Assembly: GCF_000337375.1 (NCBI RefSeq)
Contig: NZ_AOJG01000010.1
Span: forward strand, 1 to 64,000
Source of the DNA: Halorubrum lipolyticum DSM 21995
GTDB lineage: Archaea; Halobacteriota; Halobacteria; Halobacteriales; Haloferacaceae
Direction: 5' to 3'
DNA: 64,000 nucleotides
The number at the start of each line of letters is the position of its first letter. The first letter of the stretch is position 1. The notes under the pieces were generated by a model that saw only the letters and a list, made by a program, of their open reading frames with translations, had not been told where the DNA came from and searched no databases. This document shows positions 39,361-46,732 of the stretch, piece after piece. The position numbers and the translations under genes were made by a program.

Positions 39361-39873
39361 TCAGTCCTGTCGGTCGAGGACGCCGCGAATGAATGCACCC
39401 TTTTCAGCGGTGTACCGGTCCCGATTCTCGGGATATCGCGCCGCGAGCCGTCGCTTCAACGAGGCGTACCGCTCGGCGAGCTCCGAATCGTCTCGGAGCG
39501 CGTCTCTGAAAGCAATCTTCTCGTCGTGAAACGTGCTCCCGACTTCGGCGATCGAGAGGTAGCACGTGCGGTTCTCCGGCGGTCCCTTCGCGAGGAACAC
39601 CCGTCCGTCCACCTCGTCAGGGCGGCGTTCATAGCCACACGCTTCAAGTGGTGAGACGAGCTCGCTCGCGGTCGTCGACTCGTCGACCAAGGCGAGCACG
39701 TCGAGTATCGGCTTGGCAGGCATACCCTCGACCGCGGTGCTACCGATGTGTTCGAAGCGATCGACTCGGTCGCCGACAACATCGATCAGCCGGGCGACTT
39801 CCGCGTCGTACGCGTCGCTCCACGACTCCTGATAAGGCTCTAACTCGACAGTGCCGCGAGCTGGCCCGACCAT
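39361..39873 (-). CDS. GrpB-family (UPF0157) nucleotidyltransferase-fold protein
   Basis: A 170-aa protein with the GrpB/UPF0157 signature: VELEPYQESWSDAYDAEVARL, FEHIGSTAVEGMPAKPILDVLALVD and the C-terminal FRDALRDDSELAERYASLKRRLAARY. The GSTAV...DVL core is the nucleotidyltransferase active-site loop. Some relatives are fused to dephospho-CoA kinase; here it stands alone and the reaction is unknown. It precedes a hairpin-rich non-coding region next to tRNA-Gly. Confidence 0.88.
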   Translation of the reverse strand: MVGPARGTVELEPYQESWSDAYDAEVARLIDVVGDRVDRFEHIGSTAVEGMPAKPILDVLALVDESTTASELVSPLEACGYERRPDEVDGRVFLAKGPPENRTCYLSIAEVGSTFHDEKIAFRDALRDDSELAERYASLKRRLAARYPENRDRYTAEKGAFIRGVLDRQD

Positions 39874-39903
39874 GAAAGTGCCTCTGCCTCGGAATACAAA
39901 CAA

Positions 39904-40056
39904 TTTTCAGTATTTTCCGAGCGAAGCGAGGAAAATCGCCGGCCGGGACTCCCGCGAGCGAGCGAAGCGAGTGAGTGGGAGTACGGGCGGCGCACGACCG
40001 AAGGGAGTTTGCTGAGCGAAGCGAAGCAAACGTCGACTGACGAAGTCAGTCGGAAG
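39904..40056. repeat. Cluster of short hairpins with a common GAGCGAAGCGA loop
   Basis: Three inverted repeats occur in a row. ATTTTCC/GGAAAAT (39912-39936) and GTTTGCT/AGCAAAC (40007-40031) each enclose exactly GAGCGAAGCGA. ACTCCC/GGGAGT (39948-39982) has a longer loop containing the same 11-mer. Different stems with one loop indicate a repeated structural element rather than chance. Confidence 0.75.
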
Positions 40057-40080
40057 TGCGCCGGCCGGGATTTGAACCGG
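40057..40080. repeat. Partial copy of the tRNA-Gly 3' end
   Basis: This matches the start of 40212-40235 (the tRNA-Gly 3' half) with a single base missing, then diverges. It is a detached direct copy lying about 155 bp beyond the native 3' end. Confidence 0.75.
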
Positions 40081-40149
40081 AGGAAGACGGTCCGGGCGTG
40101 CGGCGCTTCGCGCCGTTCCGGGCTGCGACTTCCAGGGTTCAAACCCCTT

Positions 40150-40217
40150 GGCGCATCTTCCCGCACGACTCACTCGTCGCTGTCGCTCCTCGTTCGTAGT
40201 GTGCGGGAAGATGCGCC
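40150..40217. repeat. 17-bp perfect inverted repeat overlapping the tRNA-Gly 3' end
   Basis: GGCGCATCTTCCCGCAC (40150-40166) is the exact reverse complement of 40201-40217, with 34 bases between. The right arm includes the last six bases of tRNA-Gly. The left arm is followed inward by another T-arm-like sequence (GGGTTCAAACCCC at about 40135-40147), making it an inverted copy of the tRNA end. Confidence 0.8.
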
Positions 40218-40282
40218 GGCCGGGATTTGAACCCGGGCCATGAGCTTGGAAGGCTCAGGTCCTACCACTAGACCACCGGCGC
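40212..40282 (-). tRNA. tRNA-Gly (anticodon TCC)
   Basis: On the minus strand the acceptor GCGCCGG pairs with CCGGCGC, with discriminator A. The D-arm contains TAGTGGTAGGAC. The anticodon stem TGAGC/GCTCA encloses CTTCCAA, giving anticodon TCC. The T-arm is CCGGG-TTCAAAT-CCCGG. It decodes GGA/GGG. CCA is not encoded. Downstream of it are several partial copies of its own 3' end. Confidence 0.93.
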
Positions 40283-40460
40283 GCGTTGGGGCGTCCGTTG
40301 TTGAACGCGTCTACACGTAGGCCGAACAGTTCTGATAAACGTTCCGTGTTCTCGTCGCCGAGACGCGTCGTCGGACAGCTGAACGCGGTCGATGAAGAAC
40401 GGTCGACGAAGGGCGGTCGACCGGTGTGAGACGCGAGACCGGAACTGTCGGAAAAAGCGG
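40283..40460. other. Intergenic gap upstream of tRNA-Gly
   Basis: No ORF or repeat stands out. The tRNA promoter is expected near 40300-40330; no strong TATA is evident. A short A-rich GGAAAAAGCGG sits just after the lipoprotein stop (reading minus) and may end its transcript. Confidence 0.3.
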
Positions 40461-41048
40461 TCAGACGATGGTGAACTGGTTGGTGACCGTGGTCGCGATA
40501 TCGGTGGCCTCGCCGCCCTTGATGTGGACCTCGTACTCGTAGTCGCCCGGGTCGGTCTCCTCGTCGGTCACGATCTTCGAGCCCCACGTCGAGCGGTCCC
40601 ACGCCTCGTGTGCGCCCTCCCAGTTGAGTTCGAGGGGGCCGTAGTCCGCGTCGGGGAACTCGACGACGACGGAGTCGATCGCGTCGGCGCCCAGCGGGTC
40701 GCCGGTCTCGGGGTCGAAGATGCCGACGTGGAGGCCCACCTCCATCCCGGCCGAGAACCGCCCGAGACTGGCGCAGTCGTCGCCCGAATCGCCTCCGGAC
40801 TCGTTCGTCGACTCGTTCGTGGACCCGTTGGTCGTGTTGCCGGTCGTCGTCGTCTCGTTGGTGACGGTCGGTCCGTCCTCGTCTTCGACCCCGGGATCAG
40901 TGATGTACGTACAGCCCGCGAGGCTGACCGAGGCCCACGTGGCCGCGCTCGCCGCGACCAGACGGCGGCGCGTCACCGGCGAGTCGGTCGCGTCCGACGA
41001 CTCGGTGGAGGTGCTGTCGGTTCGTTCCGAAGGCTGGTCTCGATTCAT
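40461..41048 (-). CDS. Tat lipoprotein with one 'GIFDPETG' beta domain
   Basis: A 195-aa protein. An unusually long polar N-terminus (about 25 aa) precedes the twin-arginine TRRRLVAASAATWASVSLAGC, whose lipobox Cys anchors it to the membrane. A Thr/Asn/Ser-rich linker with many N-glycosylation sequons follows. The C-terminal 115-aa domain (CASLGRFSAGMEVGLHVGIFDPETGDPL...SVVVEFPD...LELNWEG...YEYEVHIKGG...NQFTIV) is shared with the divergent gene at 41151-42140, which has two copies. The domain is all-beta and unnamed to me. The TATA-like TTTATATG (41072-41079, minus) is 28 bases upstream. Confidence 0.72.
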   Translation of the reverse strand: MNRDQPSERTDSTSTESSDATDSPVTRRRLVAASAATWASVSLAGCTYITDPGVEDEDGPTVTNETTTTGNTTNGSTNESTNESGGDSGDDCASLGRFSAGMEVGLHVGIFDPETGDPLGADAIDSVVVEFPDADYGPLELNWEGAHEAWDRSTWGSKIVTDEETDPGDYEYEVHIKGGEATDIATTVTNQFTIV

Positions 41049-41071
41049 ATTAGCTGGTATCCTCCGGACAG

Positions 41072-41128
41072 CATATAAATCTAAACACGGGTTATTAGCT
41101 TCCTACGAACCGGGGACGCCTTTATATG
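41072..41128. promoter_or_regulatory. Divergent promoter pair for the two related lipoproteins
   Basis: Two TATA boxes face away from each other: CATATAAA (41072-41079, serving the minus-strand gene) and TTTATATG (41121-41128, serving the plus-strand gene 30 bases on). The shared 40-base gap suggests joint control. Confidence 0.6.
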
Positions 41129-41150
41129 TGTCGGATATGTCGGTCGAACC

Positions 41151-42140
41151 ATGGGATCCGATGGACGACAGGCCAGTAGAACCGATTCACAACAAACAAG
41201 CGCCAGCGATTCGGGAACGGCGAGCACGACGCGTCGACGGCTGTTAGCCACCGGCGCGGCGACGTGGGCGACCGTCGGACTGGCCGGCTGTATGGGCGAC
41301 GACGGTGACGACGGAGGCGACGGGTCCGACGGCGGATCCTCCGAAGCACGGAACTACGTTGTCACCGCTGAGACCGGCGCCGGCTCCGAGGGCGTCCCCG
41401 AGAGCGCGGGATTCATTTCGTCGTGTTCCGCGAGTCGGTACTTCGTACCGGGGATGCAGGCGGTCTTCTACGTGGGCATCTTCGACCCCGAGACCGGTGA
41501 CCAGCTCACCGACGAGGACCTCGAAAGCGTCGTCGTCAACGTCGATGGGCTCCAGAACGTCGAACTCGGTTGGGCCGGCGACGACGAGGAGAACCCGGCC
41601 GACGAGTGGGGCGGCTCGTTCGTCATTCCGGAGGACACAGAGGTCGGCTCGTATTCGTACACGGTCGAGGTATCCAACGGCGACAACAACTACCAGACCG
41701 TCGGTATCCTCGAAGACTCCTTCGAGGTCATCGAGCAGTCGAATCCGACCAACTACGTCGTCACGACCGAGACGTGGTGGGACAATCAGGCACCCGAGGA
41801 GTCGGTCGGCTTCGTCGAGTCCTGCGGTCCGGAGCGGCAGTTCACCCAGGACATGGATGTCACGTTCGTCATCGGCGTCTACGACGGCTCGAGCGGCGAG
41901 ATCGTCGGCAGCGACACCCTCGACTCCGTGACGATCGAATCGACCGACGGCGCGTTCGATCCGATCGAGCTGTCGTGGGACGAAGGCGGCGAGGACTCCG
42001 AACCGCAGTGGTCCGGCACGCTCGACACCGCCGATCTGGCACCGGAGACCTACGGCTACGAGGTCGTCGTCACCAACGGCGACGCGAACTACTACAACGT
42101 CGGCATCGCCTCGAACCAGTTCACGATCATCGAGCTGTAA
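41151..42140 (+). CDS. Tat lipoprotein with two tandem 'VGIFDPETG' beta domains
   Basis: A 329-aa protein with a polar N-terminal stretch, twin-arginine TTRRRLLATGAATWATVGLAGC (lipobox Cys) and an acidic Gly/Asp linker. Two tandem copies of a 115-aa beta domain follow (about 65-190 and 195-325). Each has a Cys in (I/V)(S/E)SC, then (R/Q)(Y/F)..GMQAVFYVGIFDPETG or DMDVTFVIGVYDGSSG, then (L/I)(E/D)SV(V/T)(V/I), then YSYTVEVSNGDNNYQTVGI or YGYEVVVTNGDANYYNVGI. It is likely a surface-attached binding protein; ligand unknown. A T-run after the stop may terminate it. Confidence 0.73.
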   Translation: MGSDGRQASRTDSQQTSASDSGTASTTRRRLLATGAATWATVGLAGCMGDDGDDGGDGSDGGSSEARNYVVTAETGAGSEGVPESAGFISSCSASRYFVPGMQAVFYVGIFDPETGDQLTDEDLESVVVNVDGLQNVELGWAGDDEENPADEWGGSFVIPEDTEVGSYSYTVEVSNGDNNYQTVGILEDSFEVIEQSNPTNYVVTTETWWDNQAPEESVGFVESCGPERQFTQDMDVTFVIGVYDGSSGEIVGSDTLDSVTIESTDGAFDPIELSWDEGGEDSEPQWSGTLDTADLAPETYGYEVVVTNGDANYYNVGIASNQFTIIEL

Positions 42141-42163
42141 GGCCGGCGCGGTTCCGGGACCGA

Positions 42164-42168
42164 TTTTT
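42164..42168 (+). terminator. T-run terminator after the two-domain lipoprotein
   Basis: TTTTT lies 24 bases past the stop at 42140. The same A/T tract (TTTTTACA) sits about 20 bases before the CoxG-like ATG and may also be its TATA box. Confidence 0.4.
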
Positions 42169-42186
42169 ACACCGCACACACTGCCA

Positions 42187-42792
42187 ATGAACCACAACGA
42201 TACACAGTCATCCGGCGGGAACACCGCCGAACCGACGGATTCGGAGTCGATCGACACGGACGAACACGGCGAGGTGAGTGCGGAGACCGACGCGGAGACC
42301 GCCGCGGGTAACGAGATCGACACCGAGTCAGCCGACGGGACGCTGACGTTTTCGGATTCGGTGGCCATCGAGACGACGCCCGAGGATCTCTGGTCGACGA
42401 TCTCGGATCCGGTGACGCTGACCGAGTGCGTGCCGGGCGCGGAGTCGATCGAGCGCGTCTCCGAACGGAAGTACACCGTCGAGATCACGCGCGGGGTGAG
42501 CCACCTCACCGTCTCGCTGTCGGGCGAGGCCGAGTTCGTCGAGATGAATCCCCCCGACACCGTGGTGACGAGCGCCACCGCGTTCGATTCGAAGACGGGC
42601 AGCGACTTCGACATCCTGGCGGGGATGGAGATCCAGCCGGCCGACGACGGGGGCGCCGAACTGGCTTACTCCGCCGAGGTGTCGATCAGCGGCGGCGTCG
42701 GGACGATGAGCCCGCGGCTCCTCCGACCGATCGTCAACCGCGACATCAAGCGCTACTTCGAGAACGTCAAAACCGTCGTCGAAACCGAGTAG
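42187..42792 (+). CDS. CoxG-like SRPBCC-superfamily protein
   Basis: A 201-aa protein. Residues 1-50 are acidic and disordered, followed by a 145-aa SRPBCC fold (LTFSDSVAIETTPEDLWSTISDPVTLTECVPGAESIE...YTVEITRGVSHLTVSLSGEAEFVEM...MSPRLLRPIVNRDIKRYFENVK). The opening around the CVPG segment is the hallmark of CoxG, which in CO-oxidising bacteria helps place CO dehydrogenase at the membrane, and of related lipid- or ligand-binding START-like proteins. No CO dehydrogenase genes are nearby, so it is probably recruited to another pathway in this island. Confidence 0.78.
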   Translation: MNHNDTQSSGGNTAEPTDSESIDTDEHGEVSAETDAETAAGNEIDTESADGTLTFSDSVAIETTPEDLWSTISDPVTLTECVPGAESIERVSERKYTVEITRGVSHLTVSLSGEAEFVEMNPPDTVVTSATAFDSKTGSDFDILAGMEIQPADDGGAELAYSAEVSISGGVGTMSPRLLRPIVNRDIKRYFENVKTVVETE

Positions 42793-42919
42793 GGGCTGCC
42801 CAGTGCGGTTCCGGTCCTGCTCGCCAGTGGTCAGTCGTCTCGCACGACTCTACCCGCCGCCTGCCGCGTCAGAGCGTTTTTGCAGGTCATATATACATGC
42901 GCAATCGAAAAGGCACCCA

Positions 42920-43579
42920 ATGACAGCCGATCCGACCGACGCATTCGACGAGATCTCCGAGTACGACTCGACCGCCCTATTTAAACCGAAGGTGGTGTCG
43001 TTGGTCGTCTCCAACAGCGAGGAGCGGGGCCCGAACCTCATGACCGCCTCGTGGTGGATGCTCGCCGGATACAACCCGTTCCGCTATCTGCTCGCCGTGA
43101 GCCACAAGACGCTGACTCACGAGCTCATCGAGGAGAGCGGGGAGTTCGTGCTGGCCGCGCCGTCGATGGAGATGATCGACGCGCTGACGCTCTCGGGGAT
43201 GGTCAGCGGCCGGGACATCGACAAGATCGAGCACCTCGATCTGGAAACGGTTCCCGGCCGGGACGTCGACGTGCCGCTGTTGGTCGACGCCACCGGTAAC
43301 ATCGAGTGTTCGGTGATGGAGTCGTTCGAGTTCATGGACTGCACCTACTACTTCGGGGAAGTCGAGAACGCCTACGTCACCTCCGGCGGGATGGACGGTC
43401 GACTCCTGTCGCCGGACGCCGACGTGCTGGCCTACATGGGCAGCGACTGGGGCGAGGAGGAGACCAAGACCAAATACCGCTATTACGCCGACATCACCGC
43501 CGAGTCGATCAAGCGGTTCCCCGGCGACGAGGTCGTCGACTCGCTGCCGCCGGAGCTCCGCGAGCAGTTCGACGACTGA
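42920..43579 (+). CDS. Flavin reductase-like (flavoredoxin-type) FMN-binding protein
   Basis: A 219-aa split-barrel flavoprotein (LFKPKVVSLVVSNSEERGPNLMTASWWMLAGYNPFRYLLAVSHKTLTHELIEESGEFVLAAPS...). The PNLMTASWW..YNPF and SH.TLTHELI segments match the flavin reductase/FlaRed family that supplies FMNH2 to oxygenases or carries electrons. The ATG has a CATATATA box 31 bases upstream. Its last 60 or so bases are repeated as a remnant at 50743-50804. It sits after CoxG and before the ABC cluster. Confidence 0.85.
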   Translation: MTADPTDAFDEISEYDSTALFKPKVVSLVVSNSEERGPNLMTASWWMLAGYNPFRYLLAVSHKTLTHELIEESGEFVLAAPSMEMIDALTLSGMVSGRDIDKIEHLDLETVPGRDVDVPLLVDATGNIECSVMESFEFMDCTYYFGEVENAYVTSGGMDGRLLSPDADVLAYMGSDWGEEETKTKYRYYADITAESIKRFPGDEVVDSLPPELREQFDD

Positions 43580-43585
43580 GGGGGC

Positions 43586-44152
43586 TCACCACAGGGCGGT
43601 CGACCGCTGGATGACGAAGTGGGGCTCGTCGCTGTCTTCGTCGCCGAAGAGGAACGAGAGGAACGACAGCGAGTAGCGGTGGTCCGCGATGTCGATGGCG
43701 TGTCCGTCGACGTCGTCGAAGCGGTCCGCGTAGCGCTCGACGGTGTCTCGGTGGACCTGGAGGCCGTACTGCCGTCGGAGCGTGCGCTCACAGGCGGTCG
43801 GCGACTCGTCGGCGGCGTGGAACACGCAGAGGTCGACGACGGGCTTCGCGTACGCGCAGCCCTCGTAGAACAGCGCCGAGAGGTCGCCCTGAAACGACCG
43901 CCCGCAGTCGAGACACTCGTACTGCTGGACGTCGACCCCGACGTCTTCGAGCCCCTCGGCGGTGACCAACCGCGCGACCGTCTTCGGTTCGTTCTGATAG
44001 CCGTTCTTCCGATGTTCGTCCGAGCCGCAGTTCGGACAGGGCCGCGGATCGCCCCTGCGCTCGTCGGCGACCTGCCGGAGCTCCTCGTGGATCGCGTTGA
44101 CGAACAGCGGCGAGACGGCCGGATCGAACGGCTTCTCGTCTGGGCCTCGCAT
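43586..44152 (-). CDS. Zinc-ribbon protein derived from a transposase N-terminal half; candidate regulator
   Basis: A 188-aa protein. Two zinc half-sites, CPNCGS with the following RKNGYQNE and YECLDCGRSFQ, form the ribbon seen at the N-terminus of IS1/IS6-like transposases. A helical part (YAKPVVDLCVFHAADESPTACERTLRRQYGLQVHRDTVERYADRFDD) resembles their helix-turn-helix. The catalytic DDE domain is absent and no terminal inverted repeats flank the gene. It may be a domesticated DNA-binding protein controlling the divergent ABC operon; three TCACGTTA repeats lie in the gap. A TATA-like TTTATGCC (about 44175-44182) is 24-30 bases upstream. Function is inference. Confidence 0.6.
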   Translation of the reverse strand: MRGPDEKPFDPAVSPLFVNAIHEELRQVADERRGDPRPCPNCGSDEHRKNGYQNEPKTVARLVTAEGLEDVGVDVQQYECLDCGRSFQGDLSALFYEGCAYAKPVVDLCVFHAADESPTACERTLRRQYGLQVHRDTVERYADRFDDVDGHAIDIADHRYSLSFLSFLFGDEDSDEPHFVIQRSTALW

Positions 44153-44183
44153 ACGGTCCCGTCGACCCCCGTTGGCATAAATC

Positions 44184-44249
44184 TCACGTTATTATTCGTA
44201 CCAAATATCACGTTATCTGTCGTATTTACCGTCCCCCTTTATCACGTTA
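44184..44249. promoter_or_regulatory. Three direct TCACGTTA repeats between divergent genes (candidate operator)
   Basis: TCACGTTA occurs at 44184-44191, 44208-44215 and 44242-44249, each within a similar A/T-rich context (AT(A/C)TCACGTTA(T/G)). They lie upstream of the zinc-ribbon gene's TATA box and between it and the ABC operon promoter. Three copies in 66 bases look like binding sites of a single regulator. Confidence 0.6.
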
Positions 44250-44294
44250 GTATTCAAATCCAAAAAGCCACCTAATAGAAAAACACGGAAACAA

Positions 44295-44303
44295 TTTATA
44301 TAT
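44295..44303 (+). promoter_or_regulatory. TATA box for the Fbp-type ABC operon
   Basis: TTTATATAT begins 28 bases before ATG 44323, the strongest TATA box in the island. Confidence 0.65.
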
Positions 44304-44322
44304 CGACGAAAGAGGTCCGTCC

Positions 44323-45537
44323 ATGAGCGACGAGAAGCCTGAAAACGGCACTCTGGAGCGAGCAGAGACGGACGGACAGCGGCTCGGTAGAGGAGGGGTG
44401 ACCTCCCGTCGGACGTTCCTCGCTACCGGGGCCGCGGTGTCGGCCGCAGCAGTCGCGGGCTGCGCCGGCGGGACCGGATCGGGGTCGACTGAGGGGCCGG
44501 AGCCGCCGTGGACCACCGAGGAGTTAGCCGATCAGATCGATGATGAGTCGACAGTAACGATTTACGCGGCAAACGGTGACCGACCAACGTGGGAGGCACT
44601 GGTCAACGTAATCAACGAGGAGTTCGGGACGAGCCTCAAACTTGAGCAGTACAACGCTCACGCAGGCGCCGTCTCCCAGCGGTTTATGCAGGAACACCAA
44701 GCGAACAGTACAAAAGCCGATCTGATCACAACGGCAAACGACGTAACCGCACTCATCCGAGAGGACGGCCGATCGGTCGCCGAAAAATACTACGAAACCG
44801 GTCTTGAAGAGAACTTCTGGTTTACCGACGTTCTTAACGATAATGAGGTGTACCCGTGGATGGTTCATGCCCTCAATGGCGGTGCTTGGTCTGTGATGCC
44901 GATCAACGAGACCGTCTTTGAGGATCGGGGCCTCGACTATCCCGAGAGCTACAACGACCTCTTCGAGGATCAGTACGAGGGATTGGAGGTCGCTCTACCG
45001 GGGTATGTCGTTGACAATCAGATCGGCTGGATTATTGACTACCACGCCGCCGAGACTGAGATGGATAACATGGAGTGGATGGAAACGCTCGTCGATCATC
45101 TGAACTTCGTCGGTGTCGAGTCCCACTCGACGGGTGCGCGGTCGGTCGCCGAAGGAAACACGCCGATGATGTTCTACAACTTCCCGTCGACGATCCATCC
45201 GCTGATGGACGAGTACCCACTCCGTGCGAACTTTGTCGATCCTGTGAAAGGGAGCTCATGGAAGACCGAGCTGTCGATCCCTGCCAATGCCCCGAACCCG
45301 TGGGTCGCTCGGTTCGTCCTGAGTGCGACACTTGAATCGGCAGTCCAACGCCGGATCATCCACGATGTGCCACAGGTCGCACCTGGACGCACGGACATTG
45401 ATTACGCTGCTGAGGAGCCGACTGAATATATGCAAAAGCGGATGAACGCTGACACTATCAACTATTCCTTCGAGGAGAGCAGTCAGTTCATCGAGATTGG
45501 ACAGCAAGCCAAAGACGAAGGTGTATTGGACTTCTAA
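44323..45537 (+). CDS. ABC transporter substrate-binding lipoprotein (Fbp/family-1 type)
   Basis: A 404-aa exported binding protein. The N-terminal Tat signal has SRRTFLATG and the lipobox AVAGC, with the anchoring Cys at C47. The mature part begins TVTIYAANGDRPTWEALVNVINEEFGTSLKLEQYNAHAG and includes GYVVDNQIGWIIDY and TPMMFYNFPSTIHPLMDEYP, the pattern of family-1 solute-binding proteins related to iron(III), thiamine or phosphonate transport. The ligand is unknown; no clear Tyr-pair iron site is assigned. It is followed by its ATPase (79-base gap) and permease. Codons end in A/T far more often than in the surrounding genes. Confidence 0.83.
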   Translation: MSDEKPENGTLERAETDGQRLGRGGVTSRRTFLATGAAVSAAAVAGCAGGTGSGSTEGPEPPWTTEELADQIDDESTVTIYAANGDRPTWEALVNVINEEFGTSLKLEQYNAHAGAVSQRFMQEHQANSTKADLITTANDVTALIREDGRSVAEKYYETGLEENFWFTDVLNDNEVYPWMVHALNGGAWSVMPINETVFEDRGLDYPESYNDLFEDQYEGLEVALPGYVVDNQIGWIIDYHAAETEMDNMEWMETLVDHLNFVGVESHSTGARSVAEGNTPMMFYNFPSTIHPLMDEYPLRANFVDPVKGSSWKTELSIPANAPNPWVARFVLSATLESAVQRRIIHDVPQVAPGRTDIDYAAEEPTEYMQKRMNADTINYSFEESSQFIEIGQQAKDEGVLDF

Positions 45538-45616
45538 TCGGAGCGTCGGCCAACCTCGTTTGGCTTACTAGCGGTCCGACACCATCTATCGAACTACCGA
45601 CAATACTGAAATACTC

Positions 45617-46732
45617 ATGCCAGATGACGCCCAACTAACCGTCCGTAATCTCCGCAAGCGATTCGGAGATGAGTTTGCGATCACTGATGTCGACCTCACG
45701 GTCGGCGTCGACGAGAGCGTCGCCCTCCTCGGACCGAGCGGCTGCGGCAAAACGACGATCCTCCGCTGTATCGCCGGGGTCGAGACTCCCGATGAAGGGG
45801 CAATTACGATCGACGGAGAGACTGTCCAAGGACCGAACGTCTCGAGGTCTCCAGAGGATCGGGACGTGGGAATGGTCTACCAGAACTACGCCATCTGGCC
45901 CCACAAGACGGTCTACGAGAACGTCGTCTTTCCGCTGAAACACGGCGATCACGACCTATCTAGAGCCGAATACGAGCCACGCGTCGATTCGGTACTAGAG
46001 ATGGTCGAGATTGCCAATCTCAAAAACAACCCTGCGACCGATCTAAGCGGCGGTCAACAGCAGCGAGTCGCACTGGCCCGGTCGCTGGTTCACGATCCCC
46101 CGCTGTTGCTGCTGGACGAGCCACTGAGCAACTTGGATAAGGGACTCCGGCGAAATATGCGCTATGAGTTACAGCGCCTTCAACACGAGATCGGCTTTAG
46201 CATGTTATATGTGACACATAATCAACAGGAGGCGTTCTACTTGGCTGACCGGGTGATCGTTGTACGCGATGGGCGTGTCGTCGAAAGCGGTTCTTCACGA
46301 GAGCTGTACCGCCGTCCGACCACGGCGTTCACCCGCGATTTCGTCGGCCAGCGGAACCGGTTTAATGGCGTGATCGAGACGGACACCGACGGTCAAATAC
46401 TCGTCAGAACCGATCTCGGACGGATTCCCTATGATAATGTTGGGTACGTCGCAACGGAGGCCAAGACCGGCTCCGTCGTCTGTTTCCTCCGTCCCGGCGA
46501 TATCTCGATCGGTAAGTTCGCTTCCAACGAGGCCGATACCTTGCAGTTCGAGGGCATTGTCGTTGCCGAGGGACTCTTAGATGACAGATACGAGATTCGA
46601 GTCCAACTATCGGGCACCGAGACTGAACTGACACTTCACACACGAATAAATCAGTCCTACGAGCCCGGCGACAGTCTGTACGGTTACGTCCCACCGAGGG
46701 CGATTCAGGTCTACGAGGACCCCGCAGAATGA
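45617..46732 (+). CDS. ABC transporter ATP-binding protein (FbpC-like)
   Basis: A 371-aa ATPase. It shows Walker A GPSGCGKTT, Q-loop YQNYAIWPHKTV, signature LSGGQQQRVALARSL, Walker B LLLLDEPLSNLD and the His switch VTHNQQEA. The last 90 residues form a TOBE-type regulatory domain (GSVVCFLRPGDISIG). This is the energising subunit for the permease that follows, whose start codon overlaps its stop. Base composition matches the A/T-shifted segment. Confidence 0.92.
   Translation: MPDDAQLTVRNLRKRFGDEFAITDVDLTVGVDESVALLGPSGCGKTTILRCIAGVETPDEGAITIDGETVQGPNVSRSPEDRDVGMVYQNYAIWPHKTVYENVVFPLKHGDHDLSRAEYEPRVDSVLEMVEIANLKNNPATDLSGGQQQRVALARSLVHDPPLLLLDEPLSNLDKGLRRNMRYELQRLQHEIGFSMLYVTHNQQEAFYLADRVIVVRDGRVVESGSSRELYRRPTTAFTRDFVGQRNRFNGVIETDTDGQILVRTDLGRIPYDNVGYVATEAKTGSVVCFLRPGDISIGKFASNEADTLQFEGIVVAEGLLDDRYEIRVQLSGTETELTLHTRINQSYEPGDSLYGYVPPRAIQVYEDPAE

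Noticed and set aside
40059-40155. A possible extra tRNA between the hairpins and tRNA-Gly
   Set aside because: Its ends can pair and it has a T-arm-like sequence, but there is no D-arm or anticodon arm. It is better explained as copies of the tRNA-Gly 3' end in opposite orientations.
43586-44152. An active insertion sequence
   Set aside because: Only the zinc-ribbon half is present; no catalytic DDE domain, terminal inverted repeats or target duplication are visible.
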